DNA of 64,000 nt from Culex pipiens pallens. Its lineage: Eukaryota > Arthropoda > Insecta > Diptera > Culicidae. The notes under the pieces were generated by a model, which searched no databases, was not told the origin of the DNA, and was given only the letters and a program-made list of their open reading frames with translations. Where the stretch lies: assembly GCF_016801865.2 (NCBI RefSeq), contig NC_068938.1:1798001-1862000 (forward strand), in the 5' to 3' direction. Below are positions 21,660 through 33,706 of this stretch, one piece after another; position 1 is the first letter of the stretch; each line of letters starts with the position of its first letter. The position numbers and the translations under genes are program-made.

Positions 21660-24600
21660 ATGCAGTGTGCCAGTTTGAAAATCGCCTTTTGGTTGCTAGT
21701 CATACTAGAGCTGTACGCCGCGATAGAAGGCGTCGGCGCACATGGACCTGGGCCAGGGCCGGGGCCTGGCGTTGTGATAGGTGCCCGTCGAAGGTCCTCC
21801 AACGATGGGGCGATGCAGTCGCGTGCCGTTGACACGCGTGTTCAGTTCGAGATTTACGAGGGCGAAGCTCGCGGAACAGTGGTGGGTTACATCCCAACGA
21901 AACCAGGGTTCACGTACCGCTTTAACGAGCCCCCGCGGGAGTTTATTCTCGACCCCAACACCGGTGAGATCAAAACAAACGCCATACTCGATCGAGAGAT
22001 TACCAAAAACGATCGGTACGATCTGGTGATCCTGTCGAGTCAACCCACGTACCCGATCGAGGTGCGGATAACGGTGATCGACATCAACGACAATGCCCCC
22101 GAATTCCCGGAACCGAGTATAGCGGTGTCGTTTTCGGAAAGTGCCATCTCCGGTACCCGGTTACTGCTGGACGCCGCCACCGATAAGGACGTTGGCGAGA
22201 ACAAGGTCACCGACGACTATCGGATCGTAGACGGTAATCCGGACGAAAAGTTTCGCCTAGCGGTGACCACCAACCCCAGTGGAGACGTATACTACCTCCA
22301 CCTGGAGACTATCGGAAAACTCGATCGCGAAACACGTGGCTCGTACACGTTAAACATTTCCGCCAAGGATGGTGGAACTCCACCCAAATTCGGTTACCTC
22401 CAGGTCAACGTAACGGTCCTGGACGTCAACGACAATCCACCCATCTTCGATCACAGTGACTACATCGTATCGCTGAACGAAAGTGTCCTCCCAGGAACCC
22501 CAGTCCTCCAAGTGATGGCATCGGATAACGATCTAGGAGACAACAGCAAAATAACCTACTACCTGTCGGACACGGAAACCCAGTTCACAGTTGACCCGGA
22601 AACGGGTGTCATCTCAACAACCGAACAACTCACCTGCCCACACCAAAACTGCCAATCCCTGTCCCGTCCGGACGGAACATGTCCAAAAAGTTGCGTGTTT
22701 ACGGTGTTCGCCAGAGATCACGGTTCACCCCGACAGGACGGCAGAACCTACGTCACCGTGAACCTCGTAGACACCAACGATCACGATCCCGTGATCCGGT
22801 TTCAGTACTTTCCACCCACGGGAAGTTACGCAACGGTCGATGAAAACGCTGTCAACAGCTCGGTGGTCGCTGCCGTGTCCGTAGTCGACATGGACGAAGG
22901 CCTCAACGGGGACACCAGCTTGAGGATCATCGCCGGCAACGATCTGCAACATTTTCGGCTGGAAAAGTCGCCCAGCTTCTACATCGTCCGCGTAAACGGT
23001 GTACTCGATCGCGAAGAAATCGGCAAATACAACCTGACCGTGGTTGCTGCCGATCGAGGAACCCCGGCACGAACGGCGACAGCCCACTTGATTATCCACG
23101 TGAACGACGTCAACGATCACGAGCCGGTGTTTGAAAAGTCAGAGTACTCCACCGTGCTGAGCGAGCTGGCTCCTCCGGGAACCTACGTGGCCAGTATCAC
23201 CGCCACCGATGAAGATACCGGCGTCAACGCGCAAATTTTCTACGATTTCGTGTCGGGAAATAACAACCAGTGGTTCAAAATCGATCCGTCTTCGGGACTG
23301 ATCACAACCCAAGCACAACTCGATCGTGAAGTCAACGGAAACATCGAACTGAGCATATCGGCTCGCGACGGAGGTCCAAATCCAAAATGGGCGCACACCC
23401 AACTTAAGGTGACGATTCTGGACGAAAACGATGAAGCTCCTACGTTTGCGCAACCTCGGCTGAACATCACGCTGAACGAAAACACCAAACCAAAAACGGT
23501 GGTAGCGGTGCTGACCGCGGTCGATCACGATCAAGGAACCAACGGAAGCATAACCTACTCGATGCATCCGAGCGTGGAGAAAAACTATCCGGGAATATTC
23601 CACCTGGACACAATTTCCGGCCAGTTGACGACCAAGAGCAATCTTGACCGAGAACGCGTAGCCAGCTACAATATCCAGGTGATCGCACGCGATCAAGGAA
23701 CACCCCCACAATCATCCACCGCTACAGTACAGCTAACCATTGAAGACTCCAACGACAACAACCCAGAATTCTACCCCAAACAGTATTTCCTCGCGCTTTC
23801 CGAGGACACCCCCGTAGGCCGATCGATCCTGCAGGTTCAGGCGACCGATCGGGACGAGGGTGCGAACGCAGCCATCTCGTACGAGATCGTCAGCGGAGGC
23901 GATGGAATGTTCTCGATTGACGCAGCCACCGGGCAGATTAGCTTGAGGGGTAGCTTGAAGAAGTCCTCGAAGCCGCTGCACAAAATTGTGGTTGCCGCCA
24001 AGGATAAGGGCGGACGCCGTGCGGAGCGGGATGCCGTGGTGGAGATCATCAAGGAATCGATCGTGGAGGACATTGTGTTTGACACGTTGAGCGGGTACGA
24101 GTTTCAGCTGGTTGAGGATAACAGTTTGGAAGCGGTGAAGAGCGATCGGGAAGTTGGGCAAGTGAAGACAAAATTGTCACCGTCGGTGCGGGATGCTGAG
24201 TACTCGATTCTGCAGGGTGATCCGCGTGAGAATTTCAAGATTAATGAGCGCAGTGGGAAGATTAGCAGTGCGAAGCATATTGATCGTGAAGCGGCAGCAT
24301 TTTATAGCCTGACGGTTGTGGCTCGGAATGGGTTGGCCTTTGGACAGACGACTGTGAATATTACGATCATTGATTTGAACGATAATGCGCCGATATTTCT
24401 GCACGATCACGATGAGATTAATCTGCCGGAAAATACTGCCGTTGGGCAGGAGATTTACCTGTCCAAGGCGAAGGACTTGGATTCGGGTGCGAATAGTCGA
24501 ATAAGTTACAGTTTGAGTTACAATCCGCAAGGTCTGTTCCGGATATCCGAGACTACGGGAGTGTTGTACTTGAACCGACCGGTTCTGGTAGATCCGGGAA

Positions 24601-26927
24601 CTACGCTAACGCTGGAGATTACGGCATCGGACAGTGGTGATCCTCAGCTGTCGACGAAGAGTAGCGTCACTGTGACGATTGAAGATGTCAACGATCATAC
24701 GCCCGTGTTCGATCACACCTCGTACGAAACTTCGCTGCTAGAATCGATGCCGGTGAATTCGAGATTTTTTGCCCTGGCAGCATCGGATGCCGATATCGGA
24801 ATGAATCAGCGCATTTCGTACGCGATCATCGAAGGTAATGTCGATCGCAAGTTTGGGATTTTCCCAGATGGGTTTCTGTACGTGAAGAGTGCGCTGGATC
24901 GCGAGGAGCGCGATTATTACTCGCTGACGATTACCTGTACGGACGAGGGTGATCCGGCGAGGAGTTCATCGGTGCCGGTAATTGTTCACGTGATCGATGA
25001 GAACGATAATCCGCCACAGTTTACCAACAGCACGTTCATATTTAGTGTGGCGGAGAATGAGCCAGCGGATACGTTCGTGGGCAAGCTGACGGCGGTGGAT
25101 CGTGACATTGGCCGGAATGCCGAGTTGATCTATATGTTGTCGAGCAAGCAGGATGATTTCACCATCGATTCACGAAATGGGTTCATCAAGACAATGCACG
25201 AGTTTGACCGAGAAGCGCTGGTGCGGACGACCGGCCAAAACTTTATCATGCTAGAGGCGACCGTTTCCGATAATGGGCTCAGCCGGTTGCGCGATAAGGT
25301 AAAGATTAAGGTGTTTATAACCGATGTGAATGATAATGCACCGCAGTTCGTGCGAGCGCCTTATAAGGTGCAGATCTCGGAGGGATCATCGATCGGGACC
25401 CAGCTGATTCGGGTGTACACGAATGACGCCGACGAGGGTCTCAATGGGGACGTTTTCTACTACATCGCCGATGGAAACGGCGACGAGCGATTCGTAATTG
25501 ATGATGCTACGGGCCAGATAACGCTGGCAAAGGCCCTGGATCGCGAAACGGTGTCAATGTATAAATTAACAATCGTGGCCCACGACGCTTCGATGCAGAA
25601 CCGATTAAGCGCCAGCACGACCGTAACGATCGAGGTACTGGACGAGAATGACGATGCGCCGGAGTTTACCCAAACGCACAGCCAAATATCGATTAATGAG
25701 ACTACCCCGATTGGGACGGAGTTGATCCGGTTCCGGGCTACGGATATGGATTTGGGGGTCAATAGTCAAATTACGTTCTCGATCGCCGCCGGTAACCGGA
25801 GGGACACATTCCACATCGATCCAACCAGTGGGTACTTGTACCTGCATCGCTTGTTGGACTACGAGGACACGCAGAGTTACTCGCTGAACATTACGGCGTC
25901 GGACGGGGGCAATCCACGGCTGTCGACGACCATACTGTTTATGGTGAACGTAATTGATTCGAACGATAATCCGCCGAGTTTCCCGAACACGGCCATAGTG
26001 CGACAGATTCGCGAGGGGATTCCACTGAAGACGCCGATCGTGACGGTTACGGCCGAAGATCCCGACTCTGGGTTGAACGGGAAGGTGACCTACGAGATTG
26101 CCAGCCAAGATCCGGAGAACCGGAAGCGGCACTTTGGTATCAACCCGACAACGGGGGTGATTCACACGTTGCACGCGATCGATCGTGAAGCGATTGACAC
26201 TTACCGGCTGACGGTGATCGCGACCGATCAAGCTCCGGTGCCGTCCCAGCGAATGTCCGCGGAAAAGCTCGTTACGGTGATAGTGGAAGACATTAACGAT
26301 AACGCGCCGGTGTTTGTGTCGATGAACGCGGCTATTTTGCCGATGAAAGACGTTCGAATGGGCGTGGACAGCAGTCCGAACGCGATCATGTTCATCAACG
26401 CGCACGACGCCGACTCTAGCTCGAATGGGCTGGTAACGTACGAGATGACCGGTGGCAATACGGACCTGTTCAAGCTGCATCGATCAACGGGTGCCATAAC
26501 GTTGAGGAAGCCCATTTCTAAGCCGGAAATCCGCTATCAGCTGTCGGTGAGGGCCACCGATGAGGCGGTTCAGAACGAACGCAAGAGTAGTGACGCGTAC
26601 ATAACGATCCTCACGACCGTCCCGGCGAACAACAATGGGCCAGTGTTTGTGAAGAAGGAACTGTTTGGTAGTGTGTCGGAGAACGAACCGATCGGGACGA
26701 GCATCCTGACGGTTTCGGCCTACCTGAACTCGGTCAGTGACATCGAGTACTATGTGACCAATGTGACGGGGGATGGGAAACAGGTGAATCGGTTGTTCGA
26801 CATCGACACCAAGCTGGGAATATTGTCAACGGCAGCGGAACTGGACCGCGAGTCCGGCGTCGAAAGTTACGAGGTGGAAGTGTACGCGATAGCCCTCGGA
26901 GGAATGCCCCGAACGACCAGCACTAAG
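21660..26927 (+). CDS. ds: Dachsous protocadherin, first coding exon (N-terminal signal peptide and about 15.5 cadherin repeats; 3' exons outside window)
   Basis: Dachsous is a giant atypical cadherin at the plasma membrane. It binds Fat on neighbouring cells and acts in planar cell polarity and Hippo growth control. This exon encodes 1756 residues. ATG 21660 is chosen because it has A at -3 and opens a signal peptide (MQCASLKIAFWLLVILELYA); it is followed by a GPGPGPGPG run (about residues 29-37). Cadherin repeats follow, with linker motifs (DINDNAP, DVNDNPP, DENDEAP, DLNDNAP and variants) near residues 140, 254, 370, 481, 588, 696, 905, 1008, 1113, 1221, 1327, 1433 and 1543, and LDRE/DRE motifs in most repeats. 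EC3 has an insertion with Cys326, 331, 341 and 345. The seventh repeat ends without DxNDN (about residue 800), and so does the fifteenth (about 1653). The exon stops inside a sixteenth repeat. The Drosophila protein has 27 repeats, so roughly half is missing. Assignment to ds rather than fat rests on recalled similarity of EC2-EC6 to fly Ds. Confidence 0.9.
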
Positions 26928-26933
26928 GTGAGT
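26925..26933 (+). other. ds: 5' splice site ending the ds exon
   Basis: AAG|GTGAGT matches the donor consensus, with the cut after 26927. The exon ends in phase 0 after the Lys codon of the sixteenth cadherin repeat. Past this point the frame loses cadherin character, becomes T-rich (ATCTCGTTTTTTTTTTC) and stops at 27105, as expected for intron read-through. Confidence 0.88.
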
Positions 26934-28744
26934 GACTTGATCTCGTTTTTTTTTTCTTCTACTTCTATTGCTATATTAACGGCCAGCCATGCCAGCGGGA
27001 ATTGGAAATTTTTATTTTCGAGCTATGAAACGAGCCCGGGGATTATCTTTATTGGTAACGATCAGGTTGTGATAAAATTCCGGAACGGGTTTTTCCTCGG
27101 CAGTTAGAATATTGTTGTGGCCGCGGCGCTGACTAGCTGTCCATCACGGGGCGGATAAAAAATAAAGTTTATTATTTACCACGCGGGGAGGGATCTTCAT
27201 CTGGCCTAAAACTAATATATTAAATTCGTTGATTTAATTTGTAGATCAGTCACGCTGATACAGGCCCGACTGCGTTGTGTCAGTCTGTAATAGAAGAAAC
27301 GCAGATCTTCACGCATATTTGTGCCCTTCTTAGCGGGGAATGGCGTTGTGTTTTGAGGGTTTGGAAAATATACCTGCAATTATAACACAAGTGGGGTCGA
27401 CCTACTTGTTAGAGATCTACCACATTGATTCGGAAATAATTTCCTTAAAATATTTAATCTGATCTTGAATTGGCTTATGAAAGTGTAGCAAATTCACTTC
27501 AAACCCAAACTAGCTCGAAACTTCCTAATACGTGGATTAATGTCGGTTGGTAACCCTCGTCGTTTGCGTCGGAATCGCTCTATTTTGACTGGCGCTTTGA
27601 CGAACCCAGAAATTATCATGTAATTTGCCCGCGGCGGCGGTGACGAGGCTGGGAACCCGCCATTGTTTCGCGGGTTCTGACCAATCCCAGTGTCGCCGCT
27701 ACTAAGCCGAACCATAACCATAAAACAACATGTATTTTACATTATAGCAAATAATCACCTCAAGATTAAATATTTATACGGTTCTGGTGCGTGGAGGAAT
27801 GGGGCTCAAATCGGAAGAAAAGCTCATCCAGAATGTGGGGTGAGGAGCACGGTTGCAAAGTGGACAACAGATGAGACAACTCCAGCGCAGGAGGGAGGGA
27901 AGGTAGCGCGGAGGGGTTGTGCGAGAGCCAGAGCAATTATCCCGTTCCGTTGTCTTAAAAATGTTCAAACAAACTAGCCACAAGTGAGTGGGAAAGAAGA
28001 GCAGCGCGAATGGCGCAGAAAAGTACGTCTGAGGGGGGAGCAGGAGGAGGAACAACACAAGGGAAGGAAAAAGATCATAAAGAAATGGGCATAAGCAAAA
28101 TATTTAAACACTCCGCACTGGAGCTCCGGGGTCTGGTCTGGGCAAAGGAGAAGGGGGAGGAGGAGGACGCAGGGGGGAGAAGTGATGAATATATGAAGTT
28201 GTTTCGATTGAACACCCTCAGAGGAGCCTCTAAAAGCCCATAAAACGTAAAGAAAACGCGCACACGAACCCTCTCTTTCTCGCTCTGAGTCCGTCTGTTA
28301 CTGTCCGTTTGTCTGTCCATCCGTCCGTTTGTACAAATCTTGTTTGGATGTGGGCCTAGGGTGATTCATTGTTTATAGATGAAATTTTGAGGAAGTTTCT
28401 GTTCATCATAAAAAAAAACCTTGATTCTTGATGAACAAATCTCGGTGCAATAAATAAAACAAATAATCATCAAAATTTATTTTTTGTTTTATCTGGAACT
28501 ACCTAAAAAAAATCCACCCACCAGATTGTTTGATAGTAAGCCAATAACAACTCAAAAAGCACATGAAGATGCACATGAAAAATCATTGAATTACTGATCG
28601 CGTTATTTGTGTGATATAAAAATTTAGAATTTCCAAATTTAGAATATCGCTTAATTTTTTGAATTGTACAAGAACAATGGAGAAATTTTGACAAATTTTC
28701 CATAACCCAACTCGGTATTTTTTTGTTTCGTTGAGTATGGCTAG

Positions 28745-29130
28745 AACTATGAGAATATTTTGACCAAATTGGTCAAGGTCATTATTTTGGCCATTAAATG
28801 TAGTCTTTATAAAATGTTAAAATTTTACTTTTATAGGAAGTGTAATATTTTCAAGTTGATTTTTTATAATTCCGCAATGAAATCGATAATCTGCAAATTT
28901 TTTGAAGTGCGCAAAACAAAAAAGTTTACATTTTTAAAGTTGATTTTTTTGTAATTATTGATGCACATCCCAAAGAAAATAAATAATTGTACGAAAATAT
29001 TGTAGGCGTCCAGAACAATATTTGTTATTATTTTCTATTGCGTAAAAATGACAAGAACTATAGGAACATTTTGAACAATTTTTCCAAGGAGATAGTTTTT
29101 ACCATAAAATGTGGTCTTTAACACAAAACT
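28745..29130 (+). repeat. Imperfect tandem pair of an AT-rich repeat
   Basis: AACTATGAGAATATTTTGACC...CATTAAATGTAGTCTTTA (about 28745-28810) recurs as AACTATAGGAACATTTTGAA...CATAAAATGTGGTCTTTA (about 29050-29120). Inverted relatives lie at 39300-39510. Confidence 0.4.
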
Positions 29131-32100
29131 TAAAAAATAACGATTTTTCGAATTCAATACCAGAACTTTAACTTTTCTTGTTATTTCCACCTGCTCGGGA
29201 AGTGATTTTCAAAAGCAAAAAAAAGTTTTATTGGATATAAAAAAAAACAGATATATATTTTTTTTTGTTTTGAACTGATATTTGTTGTGGCAGCAATTTT
29301 CTTAATCAGTTTAATTAGAAATAAATATACTCACAATTGGATTAGATGGAAAGCAGTTATATTTTAACATTTTTGGTATAAAAAGTTGTGTTTCTTGAAG
29401 ATTACATGTAAGCTGAATAGGAAGCTCTTAAGACCAAACCAAAGCGGTATTGGATAATTTTTAGTTTTCAGTGCAATTCTTCTTCATATTAGAGTGTCTT
29501 ATTTTGAGAATTATTATTGTGGTCCAGGAGGCCTCAAATAAAAAAAAACTTAAATAAAATCAGGATATCACCCTTTTGACCGAACTTCATAAAATGTTTT
29601 TTTTGGTTTAAAAATATATTTTTGAGAAAAAAGTTTCAGTTTAAATGTCTTTAAAACTACGAGAAGTAATGGTTCTGAATTTATCAATGGTTGAATAAAC
29701 GTAAGAAATTTTATGATTAATAGAGGATTAGCAGCAAAGCTAAAAGACACATGTCGCCACCTATGAAAAAGTAGCGTAAACCTATGATTTTTCGTGAAAA
29801 TATGTTTTTCCCTTTAAAATCAACATTTTTACAAAACTTATTCCGGATTCGGATGAGAAAAATTATTTCCAACAATTTGGTGTACAACTTTCCAATATTT
29901 GTTTGATTGTTAATGAGAAAATTGTAAATTTAGTAAAAGATAATTATTTGGACTATTTGGAAACAAAGTCTGTCAAAAATCAATAGAAATTGTTGAATAT
30001 ACGTAAACACATCTGTTATCAACTATATAAATGCTTATTTCATTGATATATACCGGGAAACTCATTTTTTCGTGTTCCAAAACATGTTTTTTAAAGAAAA
30101 AGTTCACAAATTTTTGCGCGCCCAAAAAATGATGTTCATTATTTTTAAGCAAAAAAAATTTTTCGTCTTCTGCAACCAGTTTCATTAAGATCGATGCAGG
30201 GAATCATGAGAAATAATCGATTTTGTTCTTCAATCCGGCAGAAAGGCATACGATTTTAAGCAAGTAACCTCATTTTGGCGCCACCTACATTTGAATCACA
30301 GTCGCGCTGCAAAACCTCAAGAAGACCATTGCAATTTTTTTTCATGTTTCAAAATTTTTCAGAAAAATTAGCGGGAAAAAAATAATTGACTAAATTTGAA
30401 ATTTTTATACCTGCAAATTTTTGATACTTTTGTTATGATTTAGTTTCTTTTAAGGATTTTTATACATTTTTTCTTCACACTTTGACCACCCTAACCCTGC
30501 GGATGAATATGGTTTGTGAAGCCACGTGCGTGTGCGTGTGTGATTTTGGCTCGTTGTGGCCGTTGTTGCCTATTTGCCTATGCTTTATGCTGCGGCTGCT
30601 ATTCTTCTGCCCGCCTGCAAAACCTGGGTGAGAATCAAATTTCGTGTAATGAATGTTTAAGAGTAATAGTTTGTAATTATTTTCCGGTCAAACAGTTAAC
30701 CTCGAAAGCAGCGCGCGCGGCCAGCGGCTATGAAGAAGGAGAAAAAAAACTCTCGGTGCGGTGGAGAGTGAAGAAGGATGGATGGATTAGCGCGCGCAGA
30801 TTTTTGCGTCCACCCCGTGGAAGATGATGATGCTGGCTGGGAGGGTGAAGTTGGGAGAGATCGATGGGTTTGGTGTGTTGTGGAATTGTTGTGCCTTTTC
30901 TTCTTTTAGGGTTTTTTTTTTGTTTCTTTTTCGCTCACTCTTTCGCGCGAGTTGTTGCTGCGGCAGAGAATATGAAAAATTGAAAATTTGAAGGAATTTT
31001 AGATAATCACACAAAAAAGGAAATTGCTCTTCTTAGATAATCAGGGACCCCCGTCGCCTTCGTCTCGCCCGACTGGTACCGTTTTGTTTTCTGTACCAGC
31101 TGTAAGGGGGAGTTTGGGGGGAGGGACGATGGCACTCGCACTATTTCTCGACACACATGATGTTGTACGGATTGGTTTTTGTTGGACACTCGCGCGCGCA
31201 GTCGTCAGCAAAATGGACATAAAAGGTTTCTTCCTGCCTGTATGTGGAGCGTCAACGCATTTGACGATAGAAATTTTCCGGTGGGAAGGAATGTGCCCTC
31301 TGGAGCACGAAATAAACTAGCGGACAAATGATGTTTTGAAGTTTGAATCCGGATTAAAAACACTTCAACATCAATTTTAAACCAAATAAGAATGAAACAA
31401 CATTCCAAGCTTTAAAATAAGAATGCTTAGTAAACTCGTCTACCGAATGGATTCTCACTCCAATCTCGACACATCATCATCGAAATCGTTTGCATTTCCG
31501 CTGCCGTTGCCGTTGGCCAATGCATTCTCGTGACGGTCGGGTTCGTCGCTTGCTCTGGCACGCACTGACCTACACGCCGCGCGCAGGTCTCCTGCTGCTG
31601 CAAAAAGCACAAATCCGACACTTGCCGGTGTGTTGTGGTGGCCATAAAGAGAGCGGCGTTTCTGCGCGCTCCTCTCCACGTCGTTGACGTCGTCGTGATA
31701 AAAAGCTTAAATTTATGTGTTAATGGTGAGGAAATAAATTTGCGCAGTTTAATGTCTCTTTTAATTTCCCACCAAAATGCACCCAATTTTAATAGATATT
31801 TTATTTGCCACTTTACTCTAGTCTACTTTGTGGGTCTTTTCGCGTAGTTCTTTATTTTTTGTTTGTTTCAGAGTACTTTACTTAAGTCACTCGAGAGTGA
31901 GAAACCCGAGCATTCGTATCACTTTTCGCAGCAGCTTATTCCTCTGCCATTTTCACGTGTTCATACTTGACGTTCGCGATGGTTTATTTTGGGGCTTGGT
32001 TTTTAACTACCTTAGACCATTGACCACCACCGGCCTTACTGGATGGTTGGTTCCAGCTTAGTTCTTTGAGTTTACCGTCTGTATCTTGCCTTCTTGTCTA

Positions 32101-32221
32101 TAAGTTCAAAAAAAAAAAACATTTTTAAGCAATAATATAAAACTCCAAAAAACAACCATGCGGCCCCACAAATAAACGTGGGTGCGCATGGTTGCTTAAG
32201 ATAATTACATACCAGTTAGAC

Positions 32222-32375
32222 CCGAAATTTACAATTTTATATATTGGAAGGAAATTCACTAAAATTTAATTCTGTCGATTGGAGAGTGTTTAGGGATCCA
32301 AAATCTATCACACCTTGACGAAACTGAAACGTTTACTGACATCATCTTTCAAATTGTCAAGCTATGCAATCGAAA
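32222..32375 (+). repeat. AAGCGTTTAC dispersed repeat, copy 4
   Basis: GAAATTTACAATTTTATATA, TTTAATTCTGTCGATTGGAG, CACCTTGACGAAACTGAAAC, GTTTACTGACATCATC. Slightly diverged from the 5.7-kb copy. Confidence 0.6.
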
Positions 32376-32649
32376 TGAAAAAATATGAAAATGAAAAAAA
32401 TCAAGCTGTAAAAATTGAACACTAGCGGGTTAAAGAGGCGAGCTTTTGCGATTGCATGCTGCGCTTTTCGGGACTCGGCCTCATCATCTTGTGTGTACGC
32501 ACGCAAAGTTTTGCGAAGACTCCAGCTGAGAAGAGAGTAGCGTCCAAACGGTCACTGGTCACTGGTCGCTGTGCGAGGCGGTCCGAACCGGTTATTTTTA
32601 TATGTTATCATAAAGTTATTTTATTAAGTGTCTAACAATTCAGTATCAA

Positions 32650-32841
32650 ATGAAGGCAAAGCCCACTATCACCCTGCTGGTTGCCTTGGCATGCTGGAAA
32701 GAGCACGGGCACAGCTGGAATACACTTGAGAATGACATTCTTCGTATGCTAAAATTAACTGCGTTTAACCCTCTAACTTTCGATTCGATAAATCGCTTTA
32801 AAAAAGATCTTTACCTTGGTCTTCATGCTCAAATTATTTAA
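32650..32841 (+). CDS. Doubtful 63-aa ORF with signal-peptide-like start, inside the ds intron
   Basis: ATG 32650 opens MKAKPTITLLVALACWKEHG, a short basic start plus hydrophobic core like a secretion signal. The first 15 or so codons favour G/C in the third position; later codons are AT-rich. An initiator-like TTCAGT lies at 32639-32644 and an AT-rich TTTTTATAT at about 32594. The remaining sequence has no family I recognise. It could be chance, or the first exon of a small secreted protein. The implied leader of about 8 nt would be unusually short. Confidence 0.15.
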   Translation: MKAKPTITLLVALACWKEHGHSWNTLENDILRMLKLTAFNPLTFDSINRFKKDLYLGLHAQII

Positions 32842-33654
32842 TTTTTGTCTGGTCAAAAATGGCAGAAACGAGACCTCAAATTTGTAGCAATCATTGCTTT
32901 GTATATTTCTCTAACCCAGCTCAATTTGAATAATTTATCACATTTTTTTCTTCAGACCAACGCGTTTGTCCGCCGGCAAGAAAATTGAAAATAATCGTTT
33001 GTTGTGCAGTGCATAAATAGGTCTTGTTCGCGTTTTGCCTCCTCTCTAAATTTGTTTGGTGGCCAAAACAAAAAACAAAATGATCACACGATGAACGAGC
33101 GTTTCCTGGATTCAAATCTCGTGAGTGATGAGAATTGGGCAACTCAAAAAAACTTTCTAGGCAAAGTTTGTGCCCGACAAACCATTGGACACAAAATTGC
33201 ATAGTGTTTTTGCAATTAGGTAGCTAATAACTATGGCTGAACGTGGGGGACATTTGGTGATTTTGGGCTGCTTTCGTTGCCGGAAATGCCTTGAATAGGT
33301 TGTTTAGTCGAATGTGTGGTTTTAAACAGGCTGCGTGACAAAATGGAGTTGCATAAGTTTGTTTGCATGTTTGGCCTAATGTGGGAACAGTGAAAGTGAA
33401 ATGAGTGAAATTTATTTAATAAGGTTTTTATGCATGCTTCTTTTAATTGAACTTTATTATGAGATATACTTTATTTCAAATTCAATGAATTTGGAAAAAA
33501 ATATTAAAGAAATTATTTTATTATATAGTAATCAACTGTGTGTATGTCAAGGCCGGCTACGAAATTATTTAAAATTATAATCTGCTTCAAACATGTTATT
33601 ATATTTATATAGCTTATCTTTTTACATAAGTTAGTTTAAGAATAACAACAATGA

Positions 33655-33706
33655 TACTTTGGTTATTTTGTTCAGTATTACTTCACTGAACAAAATAACC
33701 AAAGTA
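33655..33706. repeat. Perfect 22-bp stem hairpin
   Basis: TACTTTGGTTATTTTGTTCA plus GT (33655-33676) is exactly complementary to 33685-33706, with an 8-nt loop (ATTACTTC). It stands alone at the edge of a GC-richer island. The stem is too short for a typical pre-miRNA. Confidence 0.8.

Larger units (their letters stand above)
29131..33654. other. Intronic stretch without recognised genes
   Basis: 29130-30480 is AT-rich. 30500-32060 is GC-richer with CGCGCGCG runs and short frames. The repeat at 32222 and the doubtful ORF at 32650 are the only items called. 27110-28300 before it is similarly plain, with GGGGGGAG/GGAGGAGG purine tracts near 28030-28180. Confidence 0.35.

Noticed and set aside
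25605..26480. 291-codon minus-strand frame inside the ds exon, and similar frames at 22725-24530
   Set aside because: Antisense shadows of GC-biased cadherin codons; no independent family features.
26928..27107. Continuation of the ds frame to a stop at 27105
   Set aside because: Follows a consensus donor, is T-rich, and has no cadherin features; intron read-through.
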